Below, piece by piece: positions 1-10,200 of a stretch of 64,000 nt of DNA. The notes under the pieces were generated by a model. It worked only from the letters and a program-made list of their open reading frames with translations, searched no databases and was not told where the DNA came from. Positions within the stretch are counted from its first letter, which is position 1. Each line of letters begins with the position of its first letter. The DNA is from Hofstenia miamia. Taxonomy: Eukaryota > Xenacoelomorpha > Acoela. The translations under genes and the position numbers were made by a program. The stretch spans positions 1,571,200 to 1,635,199 of the forward strand of contig SCFE01000094.1 in the NCBI GenBank assembly GCA_004352715.1. Reading direction: 5' to 3'.

Positions 1-424
1 TTAGTGTTGGATCCGGTTTGGTTAATGCTGGTTAATCAGGTTAAAATCCTGTTGACAAATTATATTCTGATTTTCAAAATTTATTGATTACAATAGAAAT
101 TGTGGCAAAGGGTGCAAGAAGTCCTAGTTGCTGTCATTATAGTCCTAATCTACATTTTACCATTCAAATTATGGAATAATGCGCGCACGCTTTGAAAAAA
201 TTATCAAATTTAGAGAAAATAGTGCATTGACTTCAACATGTTTGAATTCGCATTGTTTTTTCTAAACTATATTTCATTTAGATAAACTCATTCATAAATA
301 TCTTTTTTTATTCCATTTTGTGTAACTACATACATTTCTTATTTCATTAAATTTTGATAGACTTTTTGTGTTCATTTTCACTAATGTTTGAATTAAAAAT
401 ATTACATGTCTAAAATACCGAAGA

Positions 425-486
<62 letters not shown>

Positions 487-1117
487 TTATATTTATATAT
501 ATTGAAACTAATTCTTCTGAGACTTTTCATATTTGAAATTAAAACAAAATTTATTCACAAATATTTGACGTTAGCGTTGGTATAATTTTTATATTAAATG
601 CTTTCAATTTTGGCGTTTAGATGTTTTAATTTCATTTTAGGGTACATAAAATTTCTTTCAATGTAAGGCAACTTCCAATAGATTTTTTTTGGCAGTGAAT
701 TTTTCAATTTCTTTTCTTGATTAAATATTTTATTAATTTCTTTAAAAGTTTGTGTGGATATCCGTTTTTTGTAGGAATGGTAACTTTTTCATCGATTGCT
801 GTTGTTAAGTTATAATAATTGGATGAAGTTCTATAGGCTTGGTTGATCAAAATCTTTATAGTATTAATTTTATGTTGAGGACTACTATAAGAGTTGTAAG
901 GTATGTACATTCCAGTGTTAGTTGACTTCTTATGCTACTCATATTCGATTTTTCTTAATGTTCTAGTTAATGTTGTATTTAAGAATTTCAACCTATTATT
1001 TTCTTCATTTTCTATTGTAAATTTTGTGGTTGGTAATACGTTGTTAATCTTGGAAGGAAATAATTTTACATCGTCCTCAGAATTTAATATGCAAAATATA
1101 TCATCCACATGGCGAGA
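1..1117 (-). mobile_element. Penelope-like element fragment, copy 1 (5'-truncated)
   Basis: Read on the minus strand from 1117 downward, the frame gives a YxDD-type reverse transcriptase motif (HVDDIFCI), then a KFTIENEEN..LKFLNTTLTR stretch, a TNTGMYIPYNSYS..KINTIK block, LINQAYRTSSNYYNL, and a stop at about 704. This order (DD motif, TNTG, NYNS-like block, INT..L..AY..SSNY) is characteristic of Penelope-like reverse transcriptases just before the C-terminal region. An in-frame TAG near 935-937 breaks it. No GIY-YIG endonuclease is seen. Positions 1-703 would be the 3' tail; they hold a TA repeat and no coding sequence. The upstream end is fused to a Tigger-like transposase. The left boundary lies at or before the window edge. 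Confidence 0.75.
426..491. repeat. (TA)n microsatellite
   Basis: Nearly pure AT dinucleotide tract inside Penelope copy 1. The same site in copy 2 (about 4556-4621) has a different repeat pattern, which is the main difference between the two copies. Confidence 0.95.
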
Positions 1118-1445
1118 ATAAACGGTTAAGGTTATTCAAGTATGAATGTTCAAGCTCTTGTACATCTTTGGTTGAAAAAGGGAAACCCCAATCTGCCACA
1201 GTTGTCAGGAACCAAATGAGAGTATCTTCCTCGGCTGCAGACAGGGCTGACTTGTGGCCAGGTTTTTCATTGTGTTCTTCTTTTATTCTATTTTTCAGCG
1301 TTCCAATAGGGATGTTGAATGTGTTGCTAGCTTCACGATATGACATCTCTCCAGAAGTGATTGATGTCACAGCATCGGCAAGTTGTTGTTCTGTGTAATT
1401 CTTGTAGGCACGAGCATCTTGCTTGCGTTTGTAAGTTCGAACCAT
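1118..1445 (-). pseudogene. Tigger/pogo-like transposase N-terminus, copy 1
   Basis: The frame begins MVRTYKRK at 1445. It contains a pipsqueak-type helix-turn-helix (about residues 17-60, with the ...GEMSYREASNTFNIPIGTL core) and then the CENP-B-like second DNA-binding part (PGHKSALSAAEED...FSTKDVQELEHSYL). In this family the DNA-binding half is followed by a DDE endonuclease, which is absent: the reading frame runs into the Penelope fragment after residue about 109 (LNR) and stops. It is a non-functional remnant. Similarity to copy 2 is high but there are many substitutions. Confidence 0.8.
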
Positions 1446-2142
1446 CTTGAAGCGAGTCTGTGAATATGAAGTGAGTCAAAATTAATCTATGTTCTCTCTA
1501 TGATTTATTAAAGTTCAGAATAACAAAAAGACTAGGTTGAAGAATAAAAACACTCAATATCATTTTTTATTAAATTACTAATGATTAATACAATTAATAT
1601 AATCTTTAAAAAAATGATAAGCCTAGATCAAGATCTGCTAAAATTAAGGGCAAGTATGACCACAAAAAAGTATTCAGTAAGCCTTTAAGCACCAATATGT
1701 TCAATAAGAATCGAATTCGATTGTTTTTCTTAAATTATCAATAGACCCCATTTGAAAGCGTTCAAAGTAGCCCCAAATTTGGCTGACGTGGGACTCAGTG
1801 TTAATATTTCATTGTTATTCCTTAATTGTATATGCAATCAAGTTGACCTTTACATATCATGTACATAACTTGTTAAAAGTGCTTAAAAATAAAAATTGAT
1901 GCAATATAGTCATAAATTACCCTTGACGAAGAAGTTGACTTTTATCAACAAGAGGAGGTTGCCATTAATTTCAAAACATAGACCGTAGCAAATGTAGTGT
2001 AGGTGTAAAGTCGTATAATAATTCCATTTAATACATTCCTAACTTTAAAATAAGGTAATAATGTGGCATAAAAAGACATTGATTTTGCAGTTATATCACA
2101 TTGGAAGATTATATTTTTTTGTTCAAAGAAACCCGCTCTACG
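1118..2142 (-). mobile_element. Tigger/pogo-like DNA transposon, 5' part, copy 1
   Basis: Carries the start of a minus-strand transposase (1118-1445) followed by a non-coding leader out to a terminal motif at 2121-2142. That motif (GTTCAAAG..A.CCCGCTCTACG) recurs intact at 6300-6323 and at the opposite end of another family member at 20310-20333, so it is the likely terminal inverted repeat. An internal copy, GTTCAAAGTAGCCCC, sits at 1760-1774. The rest of the transposase is missing, replaced by the Penelope-like fragment. Confidence 0.7.
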
Positions 2143-3092
2143 ATAATGTAATTTATAAGGAAATCACTGAGGGCTTTTTTGATGAGCATTAGAGAAAACC
2201 TGTTAACTATTTCTGAAATAATAATCAGTATACTGTCGAAACAAATTTTTTCTTATAAAATATTGATATATTGACTATCAAATCAAAAAAATAAATACAT
2301 TAAGATACCGGTATCGAAATTCCAAACCAACAAACACTTACAGCCCGGCCAGCACAATTCAAAATACCAATTATTCGGCCCAAGCCCGGCGTAAAATTAT
2401 TTTTCACTTATTCCACTGATAGTTATTCTTCTTTCTCATAGAGGCCCATGAGCACTACACTATGAATTTGATTGGATAATTTGCCTAATGTTTGATTAAT
2501 GTGCACATCTGATTAAATCTGTCAAATGTGCTAATTCATTTCTGTTGAAATTCAAATTACGTTGTTAACCTTATTACAATAAACGTGTTATGCAGGGGCG
2601 TATGCCAGGCGTTCAACCATTTCTGGAACAGATGTGTGCCTCTCTTCTAAATATTTGCACTTGCTGCCAATACCAAATAATATAGTGTCATAGTGTGTGA
2701 ATTTTCACAAATGTTGCCGATGAAGACAAAAATTTTCTATTATTTCAAATTTTTGCAGATTACTCTTAAATTTTTTAGAATTTTTTTTACTTTTTGTTGG
2801 TTTCTTCTTTAATTTGTCAACTGCACAATGTAAATAAGGTCACCTCTTCTTTTTATAAGTTAAAGTTATACATGTTAATCTCTTGCTTAGACGTCTTTGG
2901 AGCTGTTTTTGTATTGAGAATGTCCACAAACATGAATAGACACAAGATCTGCCATAGATCAGCACTGTGTGGAAAAGAAGCTTGTGCAAACAATTGGTTA
3001 TACTGTCTAATTACATTAAGAAAATAAAACTTTGAATTCGATGTTGAAATCTTTAGCACTATAAATGTTTCTATTTCTGTTTTTGTAAAGAA

Positions 3093-3129
<37 letters not shown>

Positions 3130-3605
3130 ACATTCAATTTGCGCATAAGAATATGGAAGTCTTGATATGGCTCTTGAAATTTCATATTCATTACTCTAAA
3201 GTTACATATAAGAATAAGAAAGCATATACATGGTTCTTTAAATGTCATGCTCATTACTTTAAAGAACATCTTTATACTCTAAAGTTCTTGCAATTTCTTG
3301 CAAAAACCCAGTTAATGATTGAATTCACCTTATAAGATTCTTTGAAGATTTGATAAGATATTTAATGTTCTTTAAAGTTGTAGCTGTATTTGCTTCCATG
3401 GGACATAGACTTACAGTATATTAAACTATTATATGACGTCATGTTGCATTTGATTTTTACCAATAGCTTTGTCGCATTTTGGTTACACACATTTCTTCAA
3501 ATATATTTTTTTGCACAGGAATTTATTAATCATATGCAGACGTTTGAGTTGCTGAATGAATTCCTTATATTTATATTTGTGAGCATTAATGTTCTCTACT
3601 GCGCT
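2143..3605. other. Intergenic, no gene recognised
   Basis: AT-rich sequence without a supportable gene. It holds a short island with CCGG/GCCCGG words (about 2300-2390), a (TA)n tract at about 3098-3125, and two imperfect tandem units of about 64 bp (about 3169-3270) sharing TTGAAAT..CATATTCATTACT-like sequence. Short open frames here show no domain or codon signal. Confidence 0.6.
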
Positions 3606-4123
3606 TTAACACTAGAACTCCGAACCGGTCATTTGTGACCGTTTTTGATGCCATTTTTAAACAACTACTTCCCTACATGTAAAATTTTTTACAAACTTAC
3701 ACCTATATTCACTAATTCTGCTGTAAAGTACGAATTGATGACATTTTCGGAAAACAGACAGACTTAGATATTAAAAATCATTAATACCCCTTAAACTCCG
3801 AAAACCGGTCATTTGTGACCCACACTAAACATTTCATGCATGCGTTTGTGTAGTTATATTTATGCAGTAATATACTTTATATTGAGCATGTATTTCACAG
3901 TTTTGATAGTTTTAGTTAAAAATTAATGGCAAGACAAGCAGTAAAGCGGGTTCTTAATCAAATTATGTGGGATATTGCATCAGATAGCAGTAGTAGTGTT
4001 TATTAAATATGAACCTGAATGCCTGTATAAATCTCACTGCAATAAATGCTACACAAATACCGGTCATTTATGACCGGATTAGAAATTAAAGTGTGTATTA
4101 AATTTTCGGAGTGCAAGTGTTAA
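3606..4123. mobile_element. Short piggyBac-type non-autonomous element
   Basis: Flanked on both sides by TTAA (3606-3609 and 4120-4123), the target site duplicated by piggyBac transposases. The ends form an inverted repeat: left CACTAGAACTCCGAA, right (reverse complement) CACTTGCACTCCGAA. Just inside both ends, and once internally near 3805, is the palindromic block ACCGGTCATTTRTGACC. About 510 bp long with no transposase. It sits directly before the second Penelope/Tigger copy. Confidence 0.75.
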
Positions 4124-4129
4124 TAGTTA

Positions 4130-4564
4130 TTAGTGTTGGATCCGGTTTGGTTAATGCTGGTTAATCAGGTTAAAATCCTGTTGACAAATTATATTCTGAT
4201 TTTCAAAATTTATTGATTACAATAGAAATTGTGGCAAAGGGTGCAAGAAGTCCTAGTTGCTGTCATTATAGTCCTAATCTACATTTTACCATTCAAATTA
4301 TGGAATAATGCGCGCACGCTTTGAAAAAATTATCAAATTTAGAGAAAATAGTGCATTGACTTCAACATGTTTGAATTCGCATTGTTTTTTCTAAACTATA
4401 TTTCATTTAGATAAACTCATTCATAAATATCTTTTTTTATTCCATTTTGTGTAACTACATACATTTCTTATTTCATTAAATTTTGATAGACTTTTTGTGT
4501 TCATTTTCACTAATGTTTGAATTAAAAATATTACATGTCTAAAATACCGAAGAAGATATATATA

Positions 4565-4598
<34 letters not shown>

Positions 4599-5219
4599 AT
4601 ATGTATATATATATTTATATTTATATATATTGAAACTAATTCTTCTGAGACTTTTCATATTTGAAATTAAAACAAAATTTATTCACAAATATTTGACGTT
4701 AGCGTTGGTATAATTTTTATATTAAATGCTTTCAATTTTGGCGTTTAGATGTTTTAATTTCATTTTAGGGTACATAAAATTTCTTTCAATGTAAGGCAAC
4801 TTCCAATAGATTTTTTTTGGCAGTGAATTTTTCAATTTCTTTTCTTGATTAAATATTTTATTAATTTCTTTAAAAGTTTGTGTGGATATCCGTTTTTTGT
4901 AGGAATGGTAACTTTTTCATCGATTGCTGTTGTTAAGTTATAATAATTGGATGAAGTTCTATAGGCTTGGTTGATCAAAATCTTTATAGTATTAATTTTA
5001 TGTTGAGGACTACTATAAGAGTTGTAAGGTATGTACATTCCAGTGTTAGTTGACTTCTTATGCTACTCATATTCGATTTTTCTTAATGTTCTAGTTAATG
5101 TTGTATTTAAGAATTTCAACCTATTATTTTCTTCATTTTCTATTGTAAATTTTGTGGTTGGTAATACGTTGTTAATCTTGGAAGGAAATAATTTTACATC
5201 GTCCTCAGAATTTAATATG
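4130..5219 (-). mobile_element. Penelope-like element fragment, copy 2
   Basis: Matches 1-1091 base for base by eye apart from the TA microsatellite at about 4556-4621, including the same in-frame stop. It begins about 27 bp later in the element than copy 1, so the DD motif is missing and the frame starts at ..ILNSEDDVKLF. It joins the Tigger-like transposase at 5219/5220. Confidence 0.75.
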
Positions 5220-5577
5220 CTGAAGGTGTATTGTTCTCAAAGCACTCAACATTACGGTTAAGGTTATTCAAGTATGAATGTACAAGCTCTTGTACATCTT
5301 TGGTTGAAAAGGGGGAACCCCAATCTGCCACAGTTTTCAGGCACCGAATGAGAGTATCTTCCTCGGCTGCAGACAGGGCTGACTTGTGGCCAGGTTTTTC
5401 ATTGTGTTTTCCTTTTATTATATTATTCAACGTTCCAATAGGGATGTTGAATGTGTTGCTAGCTTCACGATATGACATCTCTCCAGAAGTGATTGATGTC
5501 ACATCTTCGGCAGGTTGTTGTTCTGTGTAATTCTTGTATGGACGAGCATCTTGCTTGTGTTTGTAAGTTCGAACCAT
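5220..5577 (-). pseudogene. Tigger/pogo-like transposase N-terminus, copy 2
   Basis: Begins MVRTYKHK at 5577. It has the same pipsqueak and CENP-B-like DNA-binding regions as copy 1, and retains about 12 more codons (RNVECFENNTPS) before the Penelope junction ends the frame. There is no catalytic DDE domain, so it is inactive. Confidence 0.8.
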
Positions 5578-6323
5578 TTTGAAGCGAGTCTGTGAATATG
5601 AAGTGAGTCAAAATTAATCTATGTTCTCTCTATTATTTATTAAAGTTCAGGTAAGAATAACAAAAAGACTAGGTTGAAGAATAAAAACACTCGATATCAT
5701 TTTTTATTAAATTAATAATGATTAATACAATTAATATAATCTTTAAAAAAATTGATAAAAATGATAGGCCTAGATCAAGATCTGCTAAAATTAAGGGCAG
5801 GTATGACTAAAAAAGTATTCAGTAAGCCTTTAGGCATCAATATGTTCAATAAGAATCGAATTCGATTGTTTTTCTTAAATAATCAATAGACCATTGACCC
5901 CAAATGGCGTCACTTCTTTGAACGCGGTCAAAGTAGCCCCAAAATTTGCTGACGTGGCACTCAATGTTAATATTTCATTATTATTCCTTAATTGTATATG
6001 CAATCAAGTTGACCTTTACATATCATGTACATAACTTGTTAAAAGTGTTTAAAAAATAAAAATTGATGCAATATAGTCATAAATTACCTTTGACGAAGAA
6101 GAAGTTTGAGAAGTTCACTTTAATCAAAAAGAGGAGGTTGCCATTAACTTCAAAACATAGACCGCAGCAAATGTAGTGTAGAGGTAAAGTCGTATAATAA
6201 TTCAATTTAATACATTGTTAACTTTAAAAAAAGGTAATAATGCAGCCTAAAAAGACATTGATTTTGTAGTTATATCACATTGGAACATTTTATTTTTTTG
6301 TTCAAAGTAGCCCCGCTCTACGG
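5220..6323 (-). mobile_element. Tigger/pogo-like DNA transposon, 5' part, copy 2
   Basis: Homologous to 1118-2142, with scattered substitutions and indels. It ends in the complete terminal motif at 6300-6323 (GTTCAAAGTAGCCCC followed by GCTCTACGG). An internal copy of the same word lies at 5926-5940. Confidence 0.75.
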
Positions 6324-6770
6324 TACTACTTTTGTTCCCATTATAAATGAACTTCATTTATGGTGCCCTAGTCATAATTACTTTGTACAGTACACTGAAA
6401 ACAGTTGATTTTATAATGTCGAATAAACTAACATTATGTGCATAAAAAGCTTTAAGCAGATCTATTGAATCCTAATGTAAATAAATCTAATTACATAGTT
6501 CCCTCACAATAGATGATAATCAAATCTTCCCATTTAATTGGATTCAAAAACAATTAAGCAAACTCTTGAGGCTGAATAACTAGGAATTTAACTTTAACTA
6601 TAATTAAAACAAATAAATATTACAAACATAAGTAGCAAATAAAATGCGTACATATATACTGTATTGTTTTCAATTTTAAAAAAACGTATATAAACACATA
6701 TATGCCATTTCTAGCTGCGAAATTATAACCAAAAGAAAAAATTATTTACAATTATCAAAACAATGCAATT
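6324..6770. other. Intergenic, nothing recognised
   Basis: AT-rich sequence with no open frame or motif that I can support. Confidence 0.6.
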
Positions 6771-7025
6771 CTAAGTGGTTTTTTTAGCAAATTCATGTAA
6801 AATGTCTTGACTGGTGATTGTGTCCAATAATCTTTGTTCAATGTCAGCTGAGCCAAGGTTGCTGAGTCGGGGTATTGCATTTTCCGGACAGGTCAGACCC
6901 CTTCTCGAAGATTTGAGGAGGGTCATGGCCTCTCCCACTATTCTACGCATCTGATTCTGATGGATTAATGATTTCTTAAGCATTTGACATTTCAATTTGC
7001 AAATTTGAAATCTTGCCAATTGCGG
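6771..7025 (-). CDS. Candidate terminal coding exon, unknown protein
   Basis: On the minus strand an acceptor (GATTACAG) at about 7028-7026 is followed by about 84 open codons (PQLARFQICKLKC...GEAMTLLKSSRRGL...ILHEFAKKTT) and a stop at 6771. The stretch is less AT-rich than its surroundings and has a mixed charged/hydrophobic composition suggesting helices. I do not recognise the family. The open frame extends further upstream to 7187 but loses coding character there, so I favour a spliced exon over a 138-residue gene. It could also be a transposon exon or chance. Confidence 0.3.
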   Translation of the reverse strand, partial: PQLARFQICKLKCQMLKKSLIHQNQMRRIVGEAMTLLKSSRRGLTCPENAIPRLSNLGSADIEQRLLDTITSQDILHEFAKKTT

Positions 7026-7187
7026 CTGTAATCGATTATATAATATAGTAATTGTTATTCTGTATATCTCTATAGTGTAAAAATTCAAATAAGAAAAAAT
7101 GAACGACATTTTTATGCTGGCCCCTACATAGTGATTGACTATGAACGTTTGTATGGAATTTGTTGAATCTGTTCTCAATCTTTCCAC

Positions 7188-8082
7188 TCACAGTTTGAAT
7201 TTCAATCTTACCTAGATGGCCCATGTGCTAGGGCGGGCTGGGATGTGCCGGATATGTGCCTAATATAAACCAATAGTATGATACATTAAATTTTGCTAAA
7301 GTTATGCATTCTTTCATTTCTTTCAAAATTTAACAACCTGTGGTGTACCTATATTGTACGGTCACGGATCGGATCTGTTCACCCCAAATTTCACGTCACC
7401 AGTCAAAACCGGTCACTTTGAAATTTGTCTATGGTCATGCCTATCAGCTAATTTAGTCTGGGAGTTTCTCAAATCTGAAGCTCCAAAAACACATAACTAC
7501 CATAATTATATTTAATAAAAAATGATTGTAAAAACACTTTAAATTAATAATCGAGATATGTAAAGCAAAAAAACGAACTGAAACAGCAATGCCAGTCATA
7601 ACCTGTCAAAAATTGAATTGAACCTATAAATATGATGAAACCAGGTAAAGCGGTGAAAACCGGTACTATATAATGTGAGGACCGGTCAAAGCTGGTACTC
7701 ACATAAGGGTAACGTGGGGACGGGAAGGGCCATGGTAGCCAATCGAGGGTACCGTTCCATCTCTTGTAGGGTCTAATGTACTTCGGTTGTTCCATGTGCT
7801 TAGATAATGCCAATTTCAATAACCAAAATGAAAAAATGGATTTTCTAACATGTCATCTTCGTGTGTGATCTTCCAACGTCTACCAGAAACAGTTTGAAGC
7901 ATTTAAAGATGATCTACAATACCCGGGGATAGCAGAATTTTCATTTCATCACTTGCTTGGTAGATTTTGAAGAAAATCGTATATAATATTATGTAATAAA
8001 CATTAATAATTATTTCTTATTTATTTATTACTATGTAAGTTTATAGGTCAACCGAAGCAGGCCTAACTTCATAATTAGTTAT
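7188..8082. other. Intergenic with ACCGGT-rich fragments
   Basis: No supportable gene. Contains GATCGGATC (about 7372) and several ACCGGT words (about 7409, 7659, 7681). These resemble the hAT subterminal islands described elsewhere, but no element boundaries can be set. Confidence 0.5.
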
Positions 8083-8206
8083 ATTGATATCAGGGATCGT
8101 TACATTTTAATCCTAGGCCTAAAAAAGTAGTGCCCGTTCCTGCATAACCAGCTTTGCTGAACAGTCTCTCAACCTGATTAGAAGGTGGCGTGATAAAACC
8201 GAGAAT

Positions 8207-8240
<34 letters not shown>

Positions 8241-8338
8241 NNNNNNNNNNNNNNNNNNNNNNNNNNNNNNNNNNNNCATACCACACAAACAACACTTAAT
8301 GTCTTTCTAACAAACGAATACTTTTACATTGAAATTAA

Positions 8339-8373
<35 letters not shown>

Positions 8374-8683
8374 TAGGCGACATCCGACGATTCCTAAGTA
8401 TGTTAGATGCCTAATCATCACGCTCCTCTTCTATGTCCGGTGTTAAGGTTTTCTTTTGTAAAACATATGACACTAGAATAGTGGCCATAAATAAGATCAA
8501 ACCGATAATGTGACAACACTTAACTGAATGCATAAGCATCAACTTAATTAGAATAATCTAGATTAATCGAGCACGCTGTTTACGATTAAACAAATCTACT
8601 TGACCAGCGCGATAGATTAATCCATCCGATTAACCTCGATTAATCGCGTTGACGATTAATCATGTTGGATCCCTGATTGATAT
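8083..8683 (-). mobile_element. hAT element with 8-bp target duplication ATTGATAT
   Basis: ATTGATAT occurs directly before the left end (8083-8090) and after the right end (8676-8683). The ends are inverted: CAGGGATC at 8091 and GATCCCTG at 8675. Near the left end the minus strand encodes a remnant of the hAT C-terminal dimerisation domain (PPSNQVERLFSKAGY...), so the superfamily call rests on end structure, duplication length and coding sequence. The right subterminal region (about 8565-8670) is packed with ATTAATCG-type words. The middle contains (TA)n tracts and an assembly gap (8241-8276), so the internal length is uncertain. Confidence 0.85.
8277..8342. repeat. 66-bp segment identical to 21777-21842
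   Basis: Begins immediately after a run of N and ends at a TA tract. An exact copy lies 13,500 bp downstream. Either a dispersed repeat or a misplaced contig end. Confidence 0.8.
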
Positions 8684-8779
8684 GGGTAAGACAACGCTTC
8701 TGAATCGAAGCATATTTTCAATTGGGGTTATCGAGGCTATATATCCAGTCTGTTCCATAAGTCCCTACGTTTCAAATTG

Positions 8780-9558
8780 TTCTTCAGTTAGACGTGTGTC
8801 TAATGAATTAAATATCCCACCGACTACTGCTTATCGCATAATGCAACAGGATTTGTCTCTGAAGCCATGGAAGACAATTTCTGAGTCCTGATGATCATGT
8901 CAATCGAGTGAATTGCTTCCAAGAAATCATTAATGCATACCACTCGCCACGCCTGAGTTACTGGCTGTTCTTCTCTGATGAATGTGTCATCTATTCATCT
9001 GCCAGAGCGCATAATGTGGTATTTGGGAGCAATGAAAATCCACATTTTTGGGATCAGGTTGTGCAGCACCCACCATACATCATGGTCTGGGCTGCTATGG
9101 CAAAAGAATATTTGATTGGCCCATTCTTTATTGAGAGTCGAATGGACAGCCAAAGATAAATTGAGTTGCTGAAAAATGACTTCATTGCTGAGTTGCGACG
9201 TAGAGGAATCTATGAACGATCTCATCTGCAACAGGACGGCGCCCCACCCCACACTGCCCACATCACCCGACACTTTCTGAATGACAATTTCCTCAACTGG
9301 TGGGTAAGGAAGTTCGGGCCCATCCAATGGCCTGTTCGGTCAATGGATTTAACGTCATGTTATAACGCTTTTTGGGGCATCATAAAGAAAAGTGTACTGG
9401 TTGAAAAAGCAAGATCAACTCAGGATCTGAAACAGGCAATTCGCAATGCCTTTGCTAACTTTAAAATTGAATCTCTTTCAAAGATACATGCACGTACTTT
9501 TCGTCGACTACAACTTTGCCTTGATATTGATGGGTTTCAAGTCGACTCTTACGATTAG
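8780..9558 (+). pseudogene. Tc1/mariner-like transposase, frameshifted
   Basis: The pieces in order are a helix-turn-helix (VRRVSNELNIPPTTAYRIMQ, about 8790-8850), the first catalytic Asp in FSDE (about 8966), the second in LQQDGAPPH (about 9227), and the third Asp in WPVRSMDLTS about 36 residues later. The DDD arrangement suggests a mariner/maT-type relative. It is broken by a one-base frameshift near 8880 and a TAA at 9157-9159, and lacks the first DNA-binding helix. Confidence 0.85.
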
Positions 9559-9786
9559 TCATTGTACTTGGATTACTTTTTGATGTTAGTTTTTGTTTGT
9601 TAAATATAGATGTATTGATTATATTAATGATAATNNNNNNNNNNNNNNNNNNNNNNNNCTACAACTTTGCCTTGATATTGATGGGTTTCAAGTCGACTCT
9701 TACGATTAGTCATTGTACTTGGATTACTTTTTGATGTTAGTTTTTGTTTGTTAAATATAGATGTATTGATTATATTAATGATAATG
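9507..9786. other. Gap with repeated flank
   Basis: The 128 bp before the 24-N gap (9507-9634) recur exactly after it (9659-9786). This is best read as two overlapping contigs that were not merged, so the end of the transposase is represented twice. Confidence 0.8.
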
Positions 9787-10053
9787 CCTGTTTGTATTAT
9801 TGATTAAGTGCAGTAGTAATTTGAAACGTAGGGACTTATGGAACAGACTATATGTATGTATATATATATATATATAAACCTATTTTAAACGAAACTATGC
9901 TTTCCTTGTTAGCCACTTTAAAGAAAAAATTTGAATGGGCTTTATCAGATATTGCTCTATTCGAGTCAGTCTTCCAAAGAACATCACTTGAGGATTCAAT
10001 GATCTAATCCTTAGATGAAATGAAGTGCATAATTTACTTTTTAGCATTTACAG

Positions 10054-10200
10054 TTCAAACGGTGAATGGGAACTGTTGACATTTGATGCAAAACAATCAT
10101 TATTCCGTGATGAGTACTCCAGCCTCGAATTCATGGCTTCATTCCAACGTCGATATAAGTTCTATTTACTCAACATCGCCATTCCAACTGGATTCATTGC
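10054..10200 (+). CDS. Cys-loop receptor (gene P), exon with pre-TM1 and TM1
   Basis: Acceptor TTTACAG at 10047-10053; donor GTAAGT at 10201. The 147-bp exon encodes SNGEWELLTF, then EYSSLEFMASFQRRYKF, then a hydrophobic YLLNIAIPTGFIA segment. NGEWEL before an RR-Y-FYLLN-x-x-IP segment is the standard junction of the extracellular domain with TM1 in nicotinic-type pentameric channels. It ends in phase 2 (GC), exactly what the exon at 16371 needs (A, completing GCA). The ligand-binding exons should lie upstream on the + strand, but I could not find them between 6 and 10 kb; they may be lost, or lie outside the window. Confidence 0.8.

Larger units (their letters stand above)
8747..9849 (+). 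mobile_element. Tc1/mariner-like element with 32-bp terminal inverted repeats
   Basis: The left end at 8747-8778 (AGTCTGTTCCATAAGTCC...) is the inverted copy of 9819-9849. Both ends abut TA-rich sequence. Inside is a disrupted transposase. The left repeat runs almost straight into the second helix-turn-helix, so the first DNA-binding helix has been deleted. The length is inflated by a gap and a repeated flank near 9635. Confidence 0.8.

Noticed and set aside
426-491. Long TA tracts as possible CRISPR-like or centromeric repeats
   Set aside because: Plain dinucleotide microsatellites with no spacers or higher-order period.
903-1121. Plus-strand open frame of 72 codons
   Set aside because: It is the antisense of the Penelope-like reverse transcriptase, whose motifs are clear on the minus strand.
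5231-5530. Plus-strand open frame of 99 codons
   Set aside because: Antisense shadow of the Tigger-like transposase N-terminus.
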